A DNA stretch of 64,000 bases from Paraglaciecola sp. (GCA_009993955.1 JAACSL010000008.1:62001-126000); one strand, 5' to 3'; counted from the first letter of the stretch, positions 43,271 through 53,446 are shown. The notes: generated from the sequence alone by a model not told the origin. Numbers and translations are program-made.

Positions 43271-43891
43271 TTACACGAAGGGGCGAGTATCGCCACTTCC
43301 ACGGCGAATGATGGTGGCTTCACCTTCTGATAAATCAATCACAGTAGTAGGCTGTTCGCCTAAAGTGCCACCATGAATAATTAAACCTACCAATTTTTCC
43401 AATTTATCGCGGATGTCGTCAGGATCGGATTCAGCCACAATCGCACCGGGCAAGATTAGGGTGGTTGACATCAAAGGCTCGCCCAATTCAGCTAATAAGG
43501 CTTGCGCTATTTTATTGGTAGGAACACGGATCCCGATGGTTTTCCGTTTTGGATTTTGCAGCCGTTTGGGGACTTCTTTGGTGGCTTTAAGAATAAACGT
43601 ATAGGGCCCAGGCGTATTGTTTTTAATCATCCTGAACGCGACATTGTCGACTCGCGCGTATTCAGAAAGCTCAGACATATCACGACACATGAGGGTGAAG
43701 TTGTGATCACTGCCAATTTGGCGGATCCGACAGATTTGTTCTATGGCATTTTTGTCGTTCATATGACAACCAATGGAATAACCTGAATCGGTAGGGTAAA
43801 CCACCACAGCGCCCTTATGGATCAGCTCGCAAGCCTGTTTTATCAAACGTGGCTGAGGGTTATCGGGGTGAATGGTAAAAAATTGGCTCAT
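43271..43891 (-). CDS. YrdC/Sua5-domain protein (YciO-like)
   Basis: 206 residues of the YrdC-fold family with KGAVVVYPTDSGYSIGCH, TLMCRDMSELSEYA, PGPYTFILKAT and TIGIRVP motifs. The length and gene neighbours (rnm, scpA, rluB) point to YciO rather than TsaC; a role in threonylcarbamoyl-AMP formation is possible but unproven for YciO. ATG at 43891 has AAGGA 7 nt upstream and gives the usual MSQFF start; the frame is open to 43930. Confidence 0.9.
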   Translation of the reverse strand: MSQFFTIHPDNPQPRLIKQACELIHKGAVVVYPTDSGYSIGCHMNDKNAIEQICRIRQIGSDHNFTLMCRDMSELSEYARVDNVAFRMIKNNTPGPYTFILKATKEVPKRLQNPKRKTIGIRVPTNKIAQALLAELGEPLMSTTLILPGAIVAESDPDDIRDKLEKLVGLIIHGGTLGEQPTTVIDLSEGEATIIRRGSGDTRPFV

Positions 43892-43965
43892 GTTAGTTTC
43901 CTTAGTTACTATCGCAGCAAGTGGGAGCAAAGCAAGTGGCAGTGAACGCTGTTGAATTGCGCAGC

Positions 43966-44817
43966 CTACGCCGACATATTAACGGCTAAATTCCAATCAT
44001 GCCAGATAGGTTTGAGTTCCTCAGGCAAGGTGAGGTTTTTCCCCAACTCTGTCCAGCGATTGGGGTAGTGAAAATCTGAACCACTGGAACCGAGCAACTG
44101 ATGTTCAAGGGCGAGATCAGTGAGTAATTTTTTACGTTCGGGACTGAGGTGAGAATGAATCACTTCCATGCCATCTCCGCCGGCTTCACTGAATTCTGCC
44201 ACCAAACGTCGTAACCATTTGGCTGTCATGTCGTAGTGCCCGGGATGGGCGAGTACGGCTTGCCCACCTGCTGCATGGATCCATTCGATTGCTTGTGCAA
44301 TGCTAATCCACTGTGGCTTAACATGGGCTTTTTTGCCCTTGCCTAAATACTTGGTAAAGGCCTTGTCAAAATCGCTGACCACCTGTCTGTCAACCAATAC
44401 GCGGGCAAAATGTGCTCGGGTAATTTGTCCCACACCGGCTATCGCTTTCGCTTGGCTATACACTTCATCTATGCCCACTTTACTGAGTTTGTTCGACATC
44501 TCTTGGGCGCGGATTTCGCGCTCTGCGCCCTGTTGCTGTAGGCGAGATGCAAATACAGGGTCGGTGATATCAACCTGCAAACCAAGAATATGAATGTCAA
44601 AGTTATGCCATGAAGTAGACAGTTCCACACCAGCCACAATGTGCAGCGGCCGTTTTTGCAGAGCCTGAAACGCTAGGGCTTGGGGCAGGGCGTCAACCGT
44701 ATCGTGATCGGTGATAGCCAATACATCAACCTGCATCGTATGTGCTCTGGTGATCAGCTCCTGTGGTGACAGTTGACCATCAGAGAAATGGGTGTGGCTA
44801 TGCAAGTCAATTTTCAT
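43966..44817 (-). CDS. rnm: PHP-domain 5'-3' exoribonuclease RNase AM (YciV/TrpH)
   Basis: 283 residues with the PHP metal motifs DLHSHTHFSDG, ITDHDT and the late GSDFHYP. In E. coli the enzyme degrades short oligoribonucleotides and matures 5' ends of rRNA. It lies divergent from the trp operon, the same place it holds in E. coli (rnm/yciV next to trpL). Confidence 0.92.
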   Translation of the reverse strand: MKIDLHSHTHFSDGQLSPQELITRAHTMQVDVLAITDHDTVDALPQALAFQALQKRPLHIVAGVELSTSWHNFDIHILGLQVDITDPVFASRLQQQGAEREIRAQEMSNKLSKVGIDEVYSQAKAIAGVGQITRAHFARVLVDRQVVSDFDKAFTKYLGKGKKAHVKPQWISIAQAIEWIHAAGGQAVLAHPGHYDMTAKWLRRLVAEFSEAGGDGMEVIHSHLSPERKKLLTDLALEHQLLGSSGSDFHYPNRWTELGKNLTLPEELKPIWHDWNLAVNMSA

Positions 44818-45079
44818 GGCGAGCGAAGGTATCCTGAGTAAATAATTTAGGTTATCCCTATTTTGCTGGTTGACAGCGCAGCCATTTTGTTTTCTTCTAT
44901 GCCTGTTGAATTAACACAACAGATAATTCAAAACGTCAGCCTAGCACAGAGACATCATAAGTTAGCTAGCTGAGTCAAGGGAAAACGGAGACTAACGGCA
45001 TTATACCCAAAGCTGGGTAAATTACCGAACAATCGCTGGTTTTCTGTGAAACAAATTGATTGAAAGAGATAAACAAGCA
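44818..45079 (+). promoter_or_regulatory. Promoter region between rnm and the trp leader
   Basis: 262 bp between divergent start codons. A TTGACA at 44870-44875 is present, but the best -10 candidates are poor at standard spacing. An AGCTAGCT palindrome at 44964-44971 shares only the CTAG core with the TrpR operator. The operon promoter must lie here; I cannot fix it. Confidence 0.4.
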
Positions 45080-45106
45080 GTGACAAACATAAATACACAA
45101 GCAAAC

Positions 45107-45136
45107 ATGACTTGGTGGTGGCACAACCTGAATTGA
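45107..45136 (+). CDS. trpL: Trp operon leader peptide
   Basis: A short frame of 9 codons (ATG at 45107, stop TGA at 45134-45136) encodes MTWWWHNLN with three consecutive Trp codons. The same frame is open from a GTG at 45080 (18 residues), which has AAAGAGA upstream and may be the real start. Ribosome stalling on the Trp codons should set the fold of the following attenuator. Confidence 0.85.
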   Translation: MTWWWHNLN

Positions 45137-45207
45137 CGGGCTGTGATTATTTGTGTGTAAGACACTAAAAATTCCAAAAAAAGCCCGTTTTGAACGGGCT
45201 TTTTTTA
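45136..45207 (+). promoter_or_regulatory. Trp operon transcription attenuator
   Basis: The terminator hairpin AAGCCCGTT/AACGGGCTT (45181-45201, 3-nt loop) is followed by TTTTTTT. The upstream segment ACGGGCT (45136-45142), just after the leader stop codon, is complementary to AGCCCGT (45182-45188), giving a competing antiterminator. CACAA/TTGTG flanking segments (from 45122 and ~45151) can form the protector hairpin. This is the classical arrangement. Confidence 0.9.
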
Positions 45208-45274
45208 TGGTGAAAAGATGTAGGAAACATACCAGAAAAGTCCCAAAAACGAGCATAAAACAGAGCAGAATGAC

Positions 45275-46981
45275 ATGAGTTTAGCGCAGTTAACCGAACA
45301 AACAGGCAAGGTGGAAACCTTGGTAGTGCAGGCGCCGTATGTGGCGGATCCTCTGCATGCGTATCAGTATTTATGCCAAGATCGCGCCCACAACCTGCTA
45401 CTGGAATCAGCGGAGATTGACAGCAAGGACAATCTCAAAAGCTTGTTGTTGGTTGATGCAGCGCTGAAGTTAGAGTGCTGGGGACAGCGCGTGAGCATAA
45501 CGGCATTAAGCGATAATGGGCGGGCGGTTTTACCCCTGTTTGTGCAAGCTGCACCACTGGGCGTAGATTTGAATGTGGCCGAAGACATCATCACCCTGAC
45601 TTTCACCAGCAGCGATCCTGAACTAGATGAAGACAGTCGTTTACGTTCGCCGGCTGTATTTGATGCCTTGCGCATGATGCTCAAAAATGTGGTAGCCATT
45701 CGAGAACACCCGCATGCAGTGTTTTTAGGTGGTGTGTTTGCTTATGATTTACTGGCTAGTTTTGAAGCGTTGCCGCCAGTGCGAGACAGCGCTAATACCT
45801 GTCCTGATTTTATGTTTTATTTAGCTGAATGCCTGGTATTAATTGACCATCAACAACAGGTTTGTGAAGTAGTGGGCAGCGTGTTCAGTGGTAAAAATGT
45901 GGGCAACAATTATTTCGCCATCAGTCAACGTCTCGAACAAGTCAAACATAAACTCACTACCATTAAAGCCTTACCGTTCAGTACGTTGCCGCCGTTGAGT
46001 GACAGTAAGCTGCAAGTGAATAAAAGCGATGAACGCTACAAACAAGATGTGCTGGATCTCAAGGAGCACATTCTGGCTGGGGATATATTTCAGGTGGTGC
46101 CTTCGCGTATTTTTAGTTTGCCCTGCCAGTCTCCACAAGCGGCCTATCGTGCACTTAAATTGTCCAACCCAAGCCCCTACATGTTTTATCTGCAGGCCGA
46201 TGATTTTTGTATTTTTGGCGCATCGCCTGAATCGGCACTTAAATACACCAAGTCCACCAATCAGGTGGAGATCTATCCCATTGCGGGTACTCGGCCGCGA
46301 GGTAAACACTTAGATGGTCGCGTCAATCTAGATTTGGACAGCCGCTTAGAATTGGAATTACAACAAGACCTCAAAGAGCGCTCAGAACACATCATGTTAG
46401 TGGATTTAGCCCGCAATGATGTGGCCAAGGTCTCACAACCAGGCAGTCGCTATGTTGCCGAACTGCTCAAGGTTGACCGTTATTCTCATGTGATGCATTT
46501 GGTCTCCAGAGTAGTAGGTCAATTACGTGAAGATCTCGATGCCTTACACGCCTATCAAGCATGCATGAATATGGGCACCTTAGTGGGAGCACCAAAAGTC
46601 AGTGCAGCGAGCTTAATTCGTCAGGTTGAACAAGAACGACGGGGCAGTTATGGTGGCGCAGTTGGTTACGTGAATGGCCACGGTGATATGGACACCTGTA
46701 TTGTTATTCGTTCAGCTTTTGTGCGTCAAGGCATGGCGCATATTCAGGCCGGTGCGGGTGTGGTGTATGACTCGGATCCACAAGCAGAGGCGGATGAAAC
46801 CCGTGGCAAGGCACAAGCAGTCATTTCGGCCATCATCGCCAGTCAAAGTGCCATTAATCAACTTCATTCTAGTGAGATCCAATCTGCTGAGATCCAATCT
46901 ACTGAGATCCAATCTACTGAGATCCAATCCAGTGAGATCCAATCTGCAGAGATCCTAGCAAGCAAGGGAGGGCAAGCTTAA
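45275..46981 (+). CDS. trpE: Anthranilate synthase component I
   Basis: 568 residues. The N-terminal feedback site has the LLLESAEID motif (~38-46) whose Ser contacts Trp in known enzymes; the chorismate-binding core (~250-520) holds FGASPESALKY, PIAGTRPRG, DLARNDV and GYVNGHGDMDTCI motifs. It makes anthranilate from chorismate and TrpG-delivered ammonia. The C-terminus carries six tandem five-residue repeats (S-x-E-I-Q), absent from usual TrpE (~520 residues). It ends directly at the trpG start. Confidence 0.97.
   Translation: MSLAQLTEQTGKVETLVVQAPYVADPLHAYQYLCQDRAHNLLLESAEIDSKDNLKSLLLVDAALKLECWGQRVSITALSDNGRAVLPLFVQAAPLGVDLNVAEDIITLTFTSSDPELDEDSRLRSPAVFDALRMMLKNVVAIREHPHAVFLGGVFAYDLLASFEALPPVRDSANTCPDFMFYLAECLVLIDHQQQVCEVVGSVFSGKNVGNNYFAISQRLEQVKHKLTTIKALPFSTLPPLSDSKLQVNKSDERYKQDVLDLKEHILAGDIFQVVPSRIFSLPCQSPQAAYRALKLSNPSPYMFYLQADDFCIFGASPESALKYTKSTNQVEIYPIAGTRPRGKHLDGRVNLDLDSRLELELQQDLKERSEHIMLVDLARNDVAKVSQPGSRYVAELLKVDRYSHVMHLVSRVVGQLREDLDALHAYQACMNMGTLVGAPKVSAASLIRQVEQERRGSYGGAVGYVNGHGDMDTCIVIRSAFVRQGMAHIQAGAGVVYDSDPQAEADETRGKAQAVISAIIASQSAINQLHSSEIQSAEIQSTEIQSTEIQSSEIQSAEILASKGGQA
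46868..46957 (+). repeat. Six tandem 15-bp repeats at the 3' end of trpE
   Basis: Six units of the form TC(T/C)-NNN-GAGATCCAA encode S-(S/A/T)-E-I-Q; the last unit ends CTA. The repeats lie beyond the conserved catalytic domain. Confidence 0.95.
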
Positions 46982-47692
46982 ATGACAACACAACGAGGGT
47001 TTACCACCACACAACCAGCCTCTATCTGTGTTTTCTTGCTGGATAATTTTGATTCCTTTACTTACAACCTCGTCGATGAACTGCGCACTTTGGGGCTGGA
47101 GTTGATCATCTATCGAAATTCCGTCGCTACGGATTTTATTGTGCAAAAAATGCAGGAGAAAGCACAGCAGCGCACGTCAACGGGGCAGGCAGTGCAAGTT
47201 ATGCTGCTGCTGTCACCTGGTCCGGGCAATCCGTCCCAAGCAGGTTGCATGTTAGACCTTATCAACGCAGTAAAAGGTCGCTTTCCCGTATTGGGTATTT
47301 GTTTAGGGCACCAGGCTATCGTTGAAGCGTACGGTGGAAAAATTGTGCGGGCTAATGAGGTGATGCACGGTAAGTCGTCATTGATCACCCATGCTGAGCA
47401 GCCAGTCTTTGCTGGTTTACCTAATCCCTTGCCTGTTGCGCGCTATCACTCTCTGATGGCAGCCGACATGCCCGAAACATTAAGTGTCATGGCAGACTAT
47501 CGAGGTGTGCCGATGGCAGTGGAGCATCAAGCAGATAGGATGTTAGGTTTTCAATTCCACCCGGAATCTATTTTAAGCAGTCACGGCAGTCAGTTGCTCA
47601 AACAGAGTATTGAATATTTGACCCAAACCTTGGACGCCCATCAAGCCCAAATCAAAAAAGGAGAGCATGCCAATGATCCTCAAGGTTCTTGA
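46982..47692 (+). CDS. trpG: Anthranilate synthase component II (glutamine amidotransferase)
   Basis: 236 residues of the class I amidotransferase fold with [13 protein letters not shown], the nucleophile Cys in [15 protein letters not shown] and the His-Glu pair in [10 protein letters not shown]. It supplies ammonia to TrpE. Start ATG abuts the trpE stop. It is longer than the ~195-residue norm by an N-terminal ~15 and a C-terminal extension (~20) which overlaps trpD by 26 bp. Confidence 0.95.
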   Translation: MTTQRGFTTTQPASICVFLLDNFDSFTYNLVDELRTLGLELIIYRNSVATDFIVQKMQEKAQQRTSTGQAVQVMLLLSPGPGNPSQAGCMLDLINAVKGRFPVLGICLGHQAIVEAYGGKIVRANEVMHGKSSLITHAEQPVFAGLPNPLPVARYHSLMAADMPETLSVMADYRGVPMAVEHQADRMLGFQFHPESILSSHGSQLLKQSIEYLTQTLDAHQAQIKKGEHANDPQGS

Positions 47693-48692
47693 ACAACTAT
47701 ATAGAGGCGAGCAATTACAACAAGGTGAGATGAGTCAGGTATTTTCTGAAGTTGTGAGCGGTAAAGTGGGGGACATTGAACTGTCATCTTTACTCACTGC
47801 GCTAAAAATGAAAGGTGAACAACCCGCAGAGATTGCTGGTGCCGCGCAGGCGCTAATCCAACACGCTTCGGCGTTTGAACGACCAGATTATGCTTTTGCT
47901 GACATTGTGGGTACCGGTGGTGATGGTCATGACACCATCAATATTTCGTCTGCCGCCGCTATTGTGGCCGCCAGTTGTGGTTTGAAAGTCGCCAAACATG
48001 GTAATCGCAGTGTCTCTAGTCAAAGTGGCTCGGCTGACTTGTTTAAGGCCTTTGGTTTGGAATTGTTAATGTCGGCCGAGACGGCACGCCGTTGCCTAGA
48101 CGAGAGCAACCTGTGTTTTTTATTTGCGCCCAATTACCATGCTGGTATTCGCTATGCGATGCCAGTGCGTACAACACTGAAAACGCGAACTTTGTTTAAT
48201 TTATTAGGGCCATTGGTTAATCCTGCTCGCCCCAGTCACATTATCATCGGTGTCTACGATACAGCACTGCTGCAACCCTTTGCATTGACCCTGCAATTGC
48301 TTGGTTACCAACATGCGCTGGTGGTGCATGGCAGTGGTTTAGATGAATTTGCGTTGCATGGCGATACCCAAGTGATTGAAGTGCAAGGCAAAGATTTGGC
48401 ACGTTATAGTTTGAACCCGGATGATTTTGGTTTGCCAAGCTTTCCGTTAGACGCCATAAAAGGCGGTGAACCAGTGCATAACAAAGAGTTGATTGAACAA
48501 GTATTGAAGGGGCAGGGACAAGCAGCCCATCAAGCGGCAGTAGCCATGAATGCAGGAGCTTTATTAAAACTCTGTGGGCAGGCCGACAGTTTTGCAAAGG
48601 GGGCAGAAATGGCCTTAAACGCCATGGCGCAGCAGCGCCCGCTGACAACGATTCAACACGCTGCTGCCATCAGCCAGCAGCATCTAGATTAG
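47667..48692 (+). CDS. trpD: Anthranilate phosphoribosyltransferase
   Basis: 341 residues with the [21 protein letters not shown] phosphoribosyl-pyrophosphate loop region, [16 protein letters not shown] and [11 protein letters not shown] motifs. It joins anthranilate to PRPP. ATG at 47667 or 47673; the GGAG upstream fits the second better (9-nt spacing). Confidence 0.96.
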   Translation: MPMILKVLEQLYRGEQLQQGEMSQVFSEVVSGKVGDIELSSLLTALKMKGEQPAEIAGAAQALIQHASAFERPDYAFADIVGTGGDGHDTINISSAAAIVAASCGLKVAKHGNRSVSSQSGSADLFKAFGLELLMSAETARRCLDESNLCFLFAPNYHAGIRYAMPVRTTLKTRTLFNLLGPLVNPARPSHIIIGVYDTALLQPFALTLQLLGYQHALVVHGSGLDEFALHGDTQVIEVQGKDLARYSLNPDDFGLPSFPLDAIKGGEPVHNKELIEQVLKGQGQAAHQAAVAMNAGALLKLCGQADSFAKGAEMALNAMAQQRPLTTIQHAAAISQQHLD

Positions 48693-48703
48693 AATAAGTT
48701 ATT

Positions 48704-50089
48704 ATGCCAAATGTATTAGAAACTATTGTTATCCATAAACGTCAAGAAATCGCCCAGCGCAAACAAGACTTGCCCTTAGCGACGTTTGTTGATCAACTTG
48801 TACCGTCTGAGCGCAGCCTTTTCAACGCTTTGAGGGGTAAAAACGCCGGCTTTGTTTTGGAATGCAAAAAAGCATCACCCTCAAAGGGTTTGATCCGTGC
48901 AAACTTTGATTTAGACGAAATCATTGCTGCCTACAGCCCTTATGCGGCAGCCATTTCCGTGTTAACCGACGAGAAATATTTCCAAGGCAAATTTGAGTAC
49001 TTGCGATATGTGCGCAGCAACGTCACGCAACCGGTTATCAACAAAGATTTTTTTGTTGATCCTTATCAGGTTTATTTAGCGCGTTATCATCAAGCCGATG
49101 CAATTTTATTGATGCTTTCAGTGTTAGACGATGCCAGTTACCAAGCACTATCCGCCTTGGCCGAACAATTCCAACTCGATGTGCTAACGGAAGTCAGCAA
49201 TGCCGAGGAAGTTGAACGCGCGGTGGCATTAAAAGCCAAGATCATTGGCATCAACAATCGCAATTTACGTGATTTGAGTACAGATTTAGCTACCACGGAA
49301 AAACTGGTGCCTTTGATCAAGCAACTCGCTACCCATGAACATGTGATTATGTCTGAATCCGGGATCTATACCAACCAAGAGATTCGTCATTTAGCGCCCT
49401 TGGTTGATGGCTTTTTGGTGGGTAGTGCGTTGATGGCACAAACCGATGTTGCCCTAGCGGTTAAACAATTGGTGTACGGCAAGGTGAAAGTATGTGGCCT
49501 TACTTCAATAGACAGCGCCAAGCTTGTCAACCACAGTCCAGCAAGTTTTGCAGGCCTCATATTTGCGGATAAATCGCCACGCAAGATTAGTTTTGCACAA
49601 GCGGAGCAAATCGTGAAAGCAGTGCCCAATCACTACGTGGGTGTGTTTGTCAATGCACCACTAGCGCAGGTGGCAGAGTATGCAGAGGCGCTCAACTTAA
49701 GCGCAGTACAGCTCCATGGTCAGGAAGATCAAGCTTACATCAACAGCTTACGTTTGCTACTGCCTGATGCCTGTCAAATTTGGTTAGCCAAAGGTGTTGA
49801 ACAGCAACTGCCGGCTATGACGGAAACAGCCATTGACTATTGGTTGCTAGATTGTAAAGTCGGCGCGCAAACAGGCGGCACGGGTCAGCGTTTTGATTGG
49901 CAACTGCTGCAAGATTCAGAGGATAAGCCCCGCTTGATCTTAGCTGGTGGGCTTAACTCAGAAAATATTCAACAGGCTGCTGCGACAGGCTTGGCCATGC
50001 TTGACCTGAACTCAGGGGTAGAGAGTGCCCCCGGTGTAAAAGATCAGCAAAAACTAAACAGTGTATTTGCGCGCTTGCGTGAATATTAA
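48704..50089 (+). CDS. trpC: Bifunctional indole-3-glycerol-phosphate synthase / phosphoribosylanthranilate isomerase
   Basis: 461 residues made of two TIM barrels: TrpC (1-255) with ECKKASPSKGLIR, SVLTDEKYF and ESGIYTNQ, and TrpF (~256-461) with KVCGLTSIDSA, VGVFVN, LHGQED and LLDCKVG. The fusion is the enterobacterial/gammaproteobacterial type. Steps three and four of the pathway after anthranilate. Confidence 0.97.
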   Translation: MPNVLETIVIHKRQEIAQRKQDLPLATFVDQLVPSERSLFNALRGKNAGFVLECKKASPSKGLIRANFDLDEIIAAYSPYAAAISVLTDEKYFQGKFEYLRYVRSNVTQPVINKDFFVDPYQVYLARYHQADAILLMLSVLDDASYQALSALAEQFQLDVLTEVSNAEEVERAVALKAKIIGINNRNLRDLSTDLATTEKLVPLIKQLATHEHVIMSESGIYTNQEIRHLAPLVDGFLVGSALMAQTDVALAVKQLVYGKVKVCGLTSIDSAKLVNHSPASFAGLIFADKSPRKISFAQAEQIVKAVPNHYVGVFVNAPLAQVAEYAEALNLSAVQLHGQEDQAYINSLRLLLPDACQIWLAKGVEQQLPAMTETAIDYWLLDCKVGAQTGGTGQRFDWQLLQDSEDKPRLILAGGLNSENIQQAAATGLAMLDLNSGVESAPGVKDQQKLNSVFARLREY

Positions 50090-50117
50090 TCAATACCGCC
50101 AAAATAGAGAGTAAGTC

Positions 50118-51305
50118 ATGAATAAATTAAACAGTAAATTTGGTGAGTTTGGCGGCATGTATGTGCCGGAATTATTGATACCTGCCCTCGATCAGCTTGA
50201 GCAAGCGTTTATCGATGCTAAGCAGGATCCAGAATTTCAAGCAGAATTTTTAGGTTTATTAAAAGACTATGCAGGGCGTCCAACTGCGATGACCTTAAGC
50301 CGCAATTTGGTCAGTAACCCTTTAGTAAAATTGTATTTAAAACGCGAAGATTTGTTGCACGGTGGTGCGCATAAAACTAACCAAGTGCTTGGTCAAGCAC
50401 TGCTAACTAAGCGCATGGGTAAAAGCGAAGTGATTGCCGAAACAGGCGCGGGGCAGCATGGCGTTGCCACTGCCTTGGCCTGTGCTTTAATGGGTTTAAA
50501 AGCACGCATTTACATGGGCGCCAAAGACGTTGAGCGTCAAGCACCCAATGTGTTCAGAATGCGTTTGATGGGGGCTGAAGTGATCCCGGTAAATGCTGGC
50601 TCTGGCACCTTAAAAGACGCGGTCAACGAAGCCATGCGTGACTGGTCAGCGAGCTATGACAAGGCTCACTATTTATTGGGTACTGCCGCGGGGCCTCACC
50701 CCTTCCCAACCATTGTACGGGAATTCCACCGCATGATCGGTGAAGAAACCAAGGCACAAATCCTTGAAAAAGAAGGCCGTTTACCGGATGCCGTGGTGGC
50801 CTGTGTGGGTGGTGGCTCTAATGCTATTGGTATGTTTGCTGATTTTATTGATGAGCCGAGCGTAAAGCTCATTGGCGTGGAGCCTGCCGGTAAAGGTTTG
50901 CATACCCATGAACACGGTGCCGCCATTGGTAAGGGCACGACGGGGATTTTGCACGGCGCGTTTAGTTACATCATGCAAGACAATGATGGACAGATTGAAG
51001 AATCTTACTCAGTATCTGCGGGCTTAGATTATCCAGCGGTAGGTCCACAACATGCACATTTGCATGCTACAGGGCGTGCCCAATATGTGGCCATCAGTGA
51101 TGATGAGGCACTCAACGCCTTCCAGTTGCTGTCACGTAAAGAAGGGATTATTCCCGCATTAGAATCTTCGCACGCGTTGGCGCATGCGCTAAATATGGCT
51201 GATGAAGCCGAAGAAGAAACCATTATTGTGGTGAATCTATCAGGACGGGGCGACAAAGACTTAGCCCATGTGCACAGTATTTTGGGAGATCAAAAACATG
51301 CTTAA
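50118..51305 (+). CDS. trpB: Tryptophan synthase beta subunit
   Basis: 395 residues of the PLP-dependent synthase with the PLP-Lys in [27 protein letters not shown], the phosphate-binding [10 protein letters not shown] and SGRGDKD. It combines indole and serine. The 3' end overlaps trpA by 8 bp. Confidence 0.98.
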   Translation: MNKLNSKFGEFGGMYVPELLIPALDQLEQAFIDAKQDPEFQAEFLGLLKDYAGRPTAMTLSRNLVSNPLVKLYLKREDLLHGGAHKTNQVLGQALLTKRMGKSEVIAETGAGQHGVATALACALMGLKARIYMGAKDVERQAPNVFRMRLMGAEVIPVNAGSGTLKDAVNEAMRDWSASYDKAHYLLGTAAGPHPFPTIVREFHRMIGEETKAQILEKEGRLPDAVVACVGGGSNAIGMFADFIDEPSVKLIGVEPAGKGLHTHEHGAAIGKGTTGILHGAFSYIMQDNDGQIEESYSVSAGLDYPAVGPQHAHLHATGRAQYVAISDDEALNAFQLLSRKEGIIPALESSHALAHALNMADEAEEETIIVVNLSGRGDKDLAHVHSILGDQKHA

Positions 51306-52116
51306 TTCAAAGGACAGATATCAGCAAATGTTCAGTGCCTTGGCGGCGAAGAAACAAGGTGCCTTTGTACCCTTTGTGATGGTGGGAGATCCCGATAAGG
51401 CGACATCTCTGGCAATTATTGAAGCCCTTATAGCGGGTGGCGCCGATGCCCTTGAATTAGGTTTTCCTTATTCTGATCCTATTGCCGACGGACCAACAAT
51501 ACAACAAGCGAGTATTCGCGCTTTAGCGAATAAAATAAAAACGACAGATTGTTTTGCCATTATTGCTGCCGTGCGTGCCGCGCATCCTGATATTCCCATC
51601 GGTTTATTGTTGTATAGCAATTTGGTACTCAAGCGGGGTATTGAAACGTTTTATCAAGACGCCGCTGACGCCGGCGTGGATTCCATTTTGATTGCTGACG
51701 TGCCATTACGCGAAGCACAGCGGTTTATCGATGTCGCCACAAAGGTGGGCATCAAACAAATTTTAATTGCCCCACCCAATGCCAGTGAAGAAACGCTACA
51801 GCACATTGGTCAGCAATCTCAAGGTTACACCTATTTGTTAGGGCGAGCAGGTGTTACTGGTGCCGAAACCGCGGCAGCAACCCCCACCCATGAATTGATT
51901 GAGAAACTCACGCGGCATAAAGTGGCACCACCTTTACTCGGTTTTGGCATATCCAAACCAGAGCAAGTGGCTGATGCCATTAAAGCCGGTGCTGCGGGGG
52001 CGATCTCAGGTTCGGCCACGGTGAATATCATTGCCCAGTACTTGGCGCAACCTGAAGAAATGCTGAAACAACTCACCAGCTTTGTGAAAAACATGAAAGC
52101 TGCCACGCAACGTTAA
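51298..52116 (+). CDS. trpA: Tryptophan synthase alpha subunit
   Basis: 272 residues of the TIM-barrel alpha subunit: catalytic Glu in [18 protein letters not shown] (first Glu and the Asp both present), ADVPLREA and [38 protein letters not shown] at 51298 with GGGAG about 9 nt upstream; a longer frame from 51268 lies inside trpB and is unlikely. Confidence 0.97.
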   Translation: MLNSKDRYQQMFSALAAKKQGAFVPFVMVGDPDKATSLAIIEALIAGGADALELGFPYSDPIADGPTIQQASIRALANKIKTTDCFAIIAAVRAAHPDIPIGLLLYSNLVLKRGIETFYQDAADAGVDSILIADVPLREAQRFIDVATKVGIKQILIAPPNASEETLQHIGQQSQGYTYLLGRAGVTGAETAAATPTHELIEKLTRHKVAPPLLGFGISKPEQVADAIKAGAAGAISGSATVNIIAQYLAQPEEMLKQLTSFVKNMKAATQR

Positions 52117-52129
52117 AAAGGAAGGTCGT

Positions 52130-52429
52130 ATGTGGTACATGATTTACAGTGAAGACGTCGCCAACAGTTTACCGTTACGTAAGCAAACTCGGCCAGCCCA
52201 CTTGGCGCGTATTCAACAACTGGTTGACGCTGGGCGAGTATTGGTAGCGGGTCCGTGTCCTGCCATCGACAGTGACGATCCAGGGGAGGCGGGTTTTACT
52301 GGCTCACTGGTTATCGCCGAGTTTAACAGCTTACAAGAAGCCCAAGCGTGGGCCGACAGTGACCCCTACATGCAAGCTGGAGTTTATGCTCGTGTGGTGG
52401 TGAAACCCTATAAAAAGGTACTGCCCTAA
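52130..52429 (+). CDS. YciI family protein
   Basis: 99 residues of the YciI/YCII dimeric alpha-beta fold with the conserved R-x-x-HL (RPAHLARI), [11 protein letters not shown] and [12 protein letters not shown] motifs, including the His/Asp pair at the active-site cavity. It follows trpA by 13 bp with AAGGAAGG upstream, so it is part of the trp transcript. Function unknown in the family; yciI also lies near trp in E. coli. Confidence 0.9.
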   Translation: MWYMIYSEDVANSLPLRKQTRPAHLARIQQLVDAGRVLVAGPCPAIDSDDPGEAGFTGSLVIAEFNSLQEAQAWADSDPYMQAGVYARVVVKPYKKVLP

Positions 52430-52450
52430 TGAGCAGACTTGGGGTTTGAT

Positions 52451-52861
52451 GTGAGCTATCAGCCCGACATGGAGAGTTTGACGGCCTTTATTGACATTAG
52501 TGCCATGCGTGCTCAAGGGGCAGGTGGACAGAATGTCAATAAAGTGTCCAGTGCAATTCACTTGCGTTTCACTATCGCCGCTGCGCCGCTACCTGAATAT
52601 GTCAAACAACGTTTATTGTCGGGGGGCGATAAACGAATAACCAGTGATGGCATTTTGATTATAAAAGCCCAAAGCCATCGTACCCAGGAAATGAACAAAC
52701 AAGATGCCTTAGAGCGACTGCAAAGCCTCTTGACTGAAGTGGGAAAATTGCAAAAAGCCCGCCGCGCCACTAGACCCACTAAAAGTTCCCAGATCAAACG
52801 GGTTGATACCAAAAAGAAATCAGGCCAAGTAAAAGCCCTTCGCAAGAAAGTGGATTATTAG
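52451..52861 (+). CDS. arfB: Alternative ribosome-rescue factor ArfB (YaeJ)
   Basis: 136 residues. It has the class I release-factor GGQ motif (RAQGAGGQNVNKVSSAIHLRF), lacks codon-recognition domains and ends in a Lys/Arg-rich tail (KKKSGQVKALRKKVDY) that enters the mRNA channel in ArfB. It hydrolyses peptidyl-tRNA on stalled ribosomes. The start is uncertain: GTG at 52451 has GGGG 7 nt upstream; a TTG at 52439 is also in frame. It follows yciI-like by ~20 bp. Confidence 0.92.
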   Translation: MSYQPDMESLTAFIDISAMRAQGAGGQNVNKVSSAIHLRFTIAAAPLPEYVKQRLLSGGDKRITSDGILIIKAQSHRTQEMNKQDALERLQSLLTEVGKLQKARRATRPTKSSQIKRVDTKKKSGQVKALRKKVDY

Positions 52862-53002
52862 CCAGCGAATTTTTTAAAGCCCATATTATGATTATCGGCG
52901 ATAACTTCTTATTATCATTAGCGATCGCGCGATGCTCAGAGACAACTCTCCTTTAGTATTTGCTAAATTTGCCGATATCCCCTCTGAGGTTAGGAGGGAA
53001 AT

Positions 53003-53446
53003 ATGTTTAATTGTCAATTTGTATTGCACCGTGGTGCCATCTTGTTTATCAGTTTGTTTATGTTGGGTGGGTGCTTGCAACATCACGAGCGCTATTATTT
53101 TGCTGAGAATTTTGCTTCGGCTGAGCCCAGTATTGCCGCCTCAGATAATACGATAAAACTGGTTAATTCTGCTTTTTATCAAGCATTTATTGGTGGTGCT
53201 TGGCGTTATAAGGGTGCGGTGCGCAGCAACGGTAGGATCAATGCCTATATTCAAATTCCTGACCCGCTTAACATGACTGAAGCGGCGCAACAGGACTACC
53301 TCAAACAAGCTATTTGCCCATCGAGTAATCATCACAAGATGTGGCAAGAAATAAAAGGCACAACCCTAGCGGTGCATGTATACACAAATACACGCTCACA
53401 CACTACGTTTGCTTATTGTGACAACCCTGCTGCAGAGTCTGTGTAA
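53003..53446 (+). CDS. Small lipoprotein, unknown function
   Basis: 147 residues. A hydrophobic signal with lipobox LGGC (Cys ~24) predicts a lipid-anchored protein. The mature part has no motif I recognise; two Cys near the C-terminal half (ICPSS and AYCDN) may pair. ATG at 53003 has GGAGGG 5 nt upstream. It is upstream of the PepSY-PhoPQ-like cluster, separated by ~170 bp with a weak hairpin. Confidence 0.75.
   Translation: MFNCQFVLHRGAILFISLFMLGGCLQHHERYYFAENFASAEPSIAASDNTIKLVNSAFYQAFIGGAWRYKGAVRSNGRINAYIQIPDPLNMTEAAQQDYLKQAICPSSNHHKMWQEIKGTTLAVHVYTNTRSHTTFAYCDNPAAESV

Noticed and set aside
44964..44971. AGCTAGCT palindrome as TrpR operator
   Set aside because: It shares only CTAG with the known operator and lacks the flanking GTACTAGTT pattern; not enough to call.
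44975..45256. 93-codon minus-strand frame across the trp leader
   Set aside because: It covers the attenuator hairpin and leader peptide, which explain the sequence; the predicted product has no known pattern.
45454..46313. Antisense and alternative frames in trpE
   Set aside because: Fully explained by the conserved anthranilate synthase frame.
52886..52921. Fur-box-like GATAA..TTATC pair upstream of the lipoprotein gene
   Set aside because: Half-site spacing is 7 instead of 9 bases and the core is poor; AT-rich DNA gives such matches by chance.
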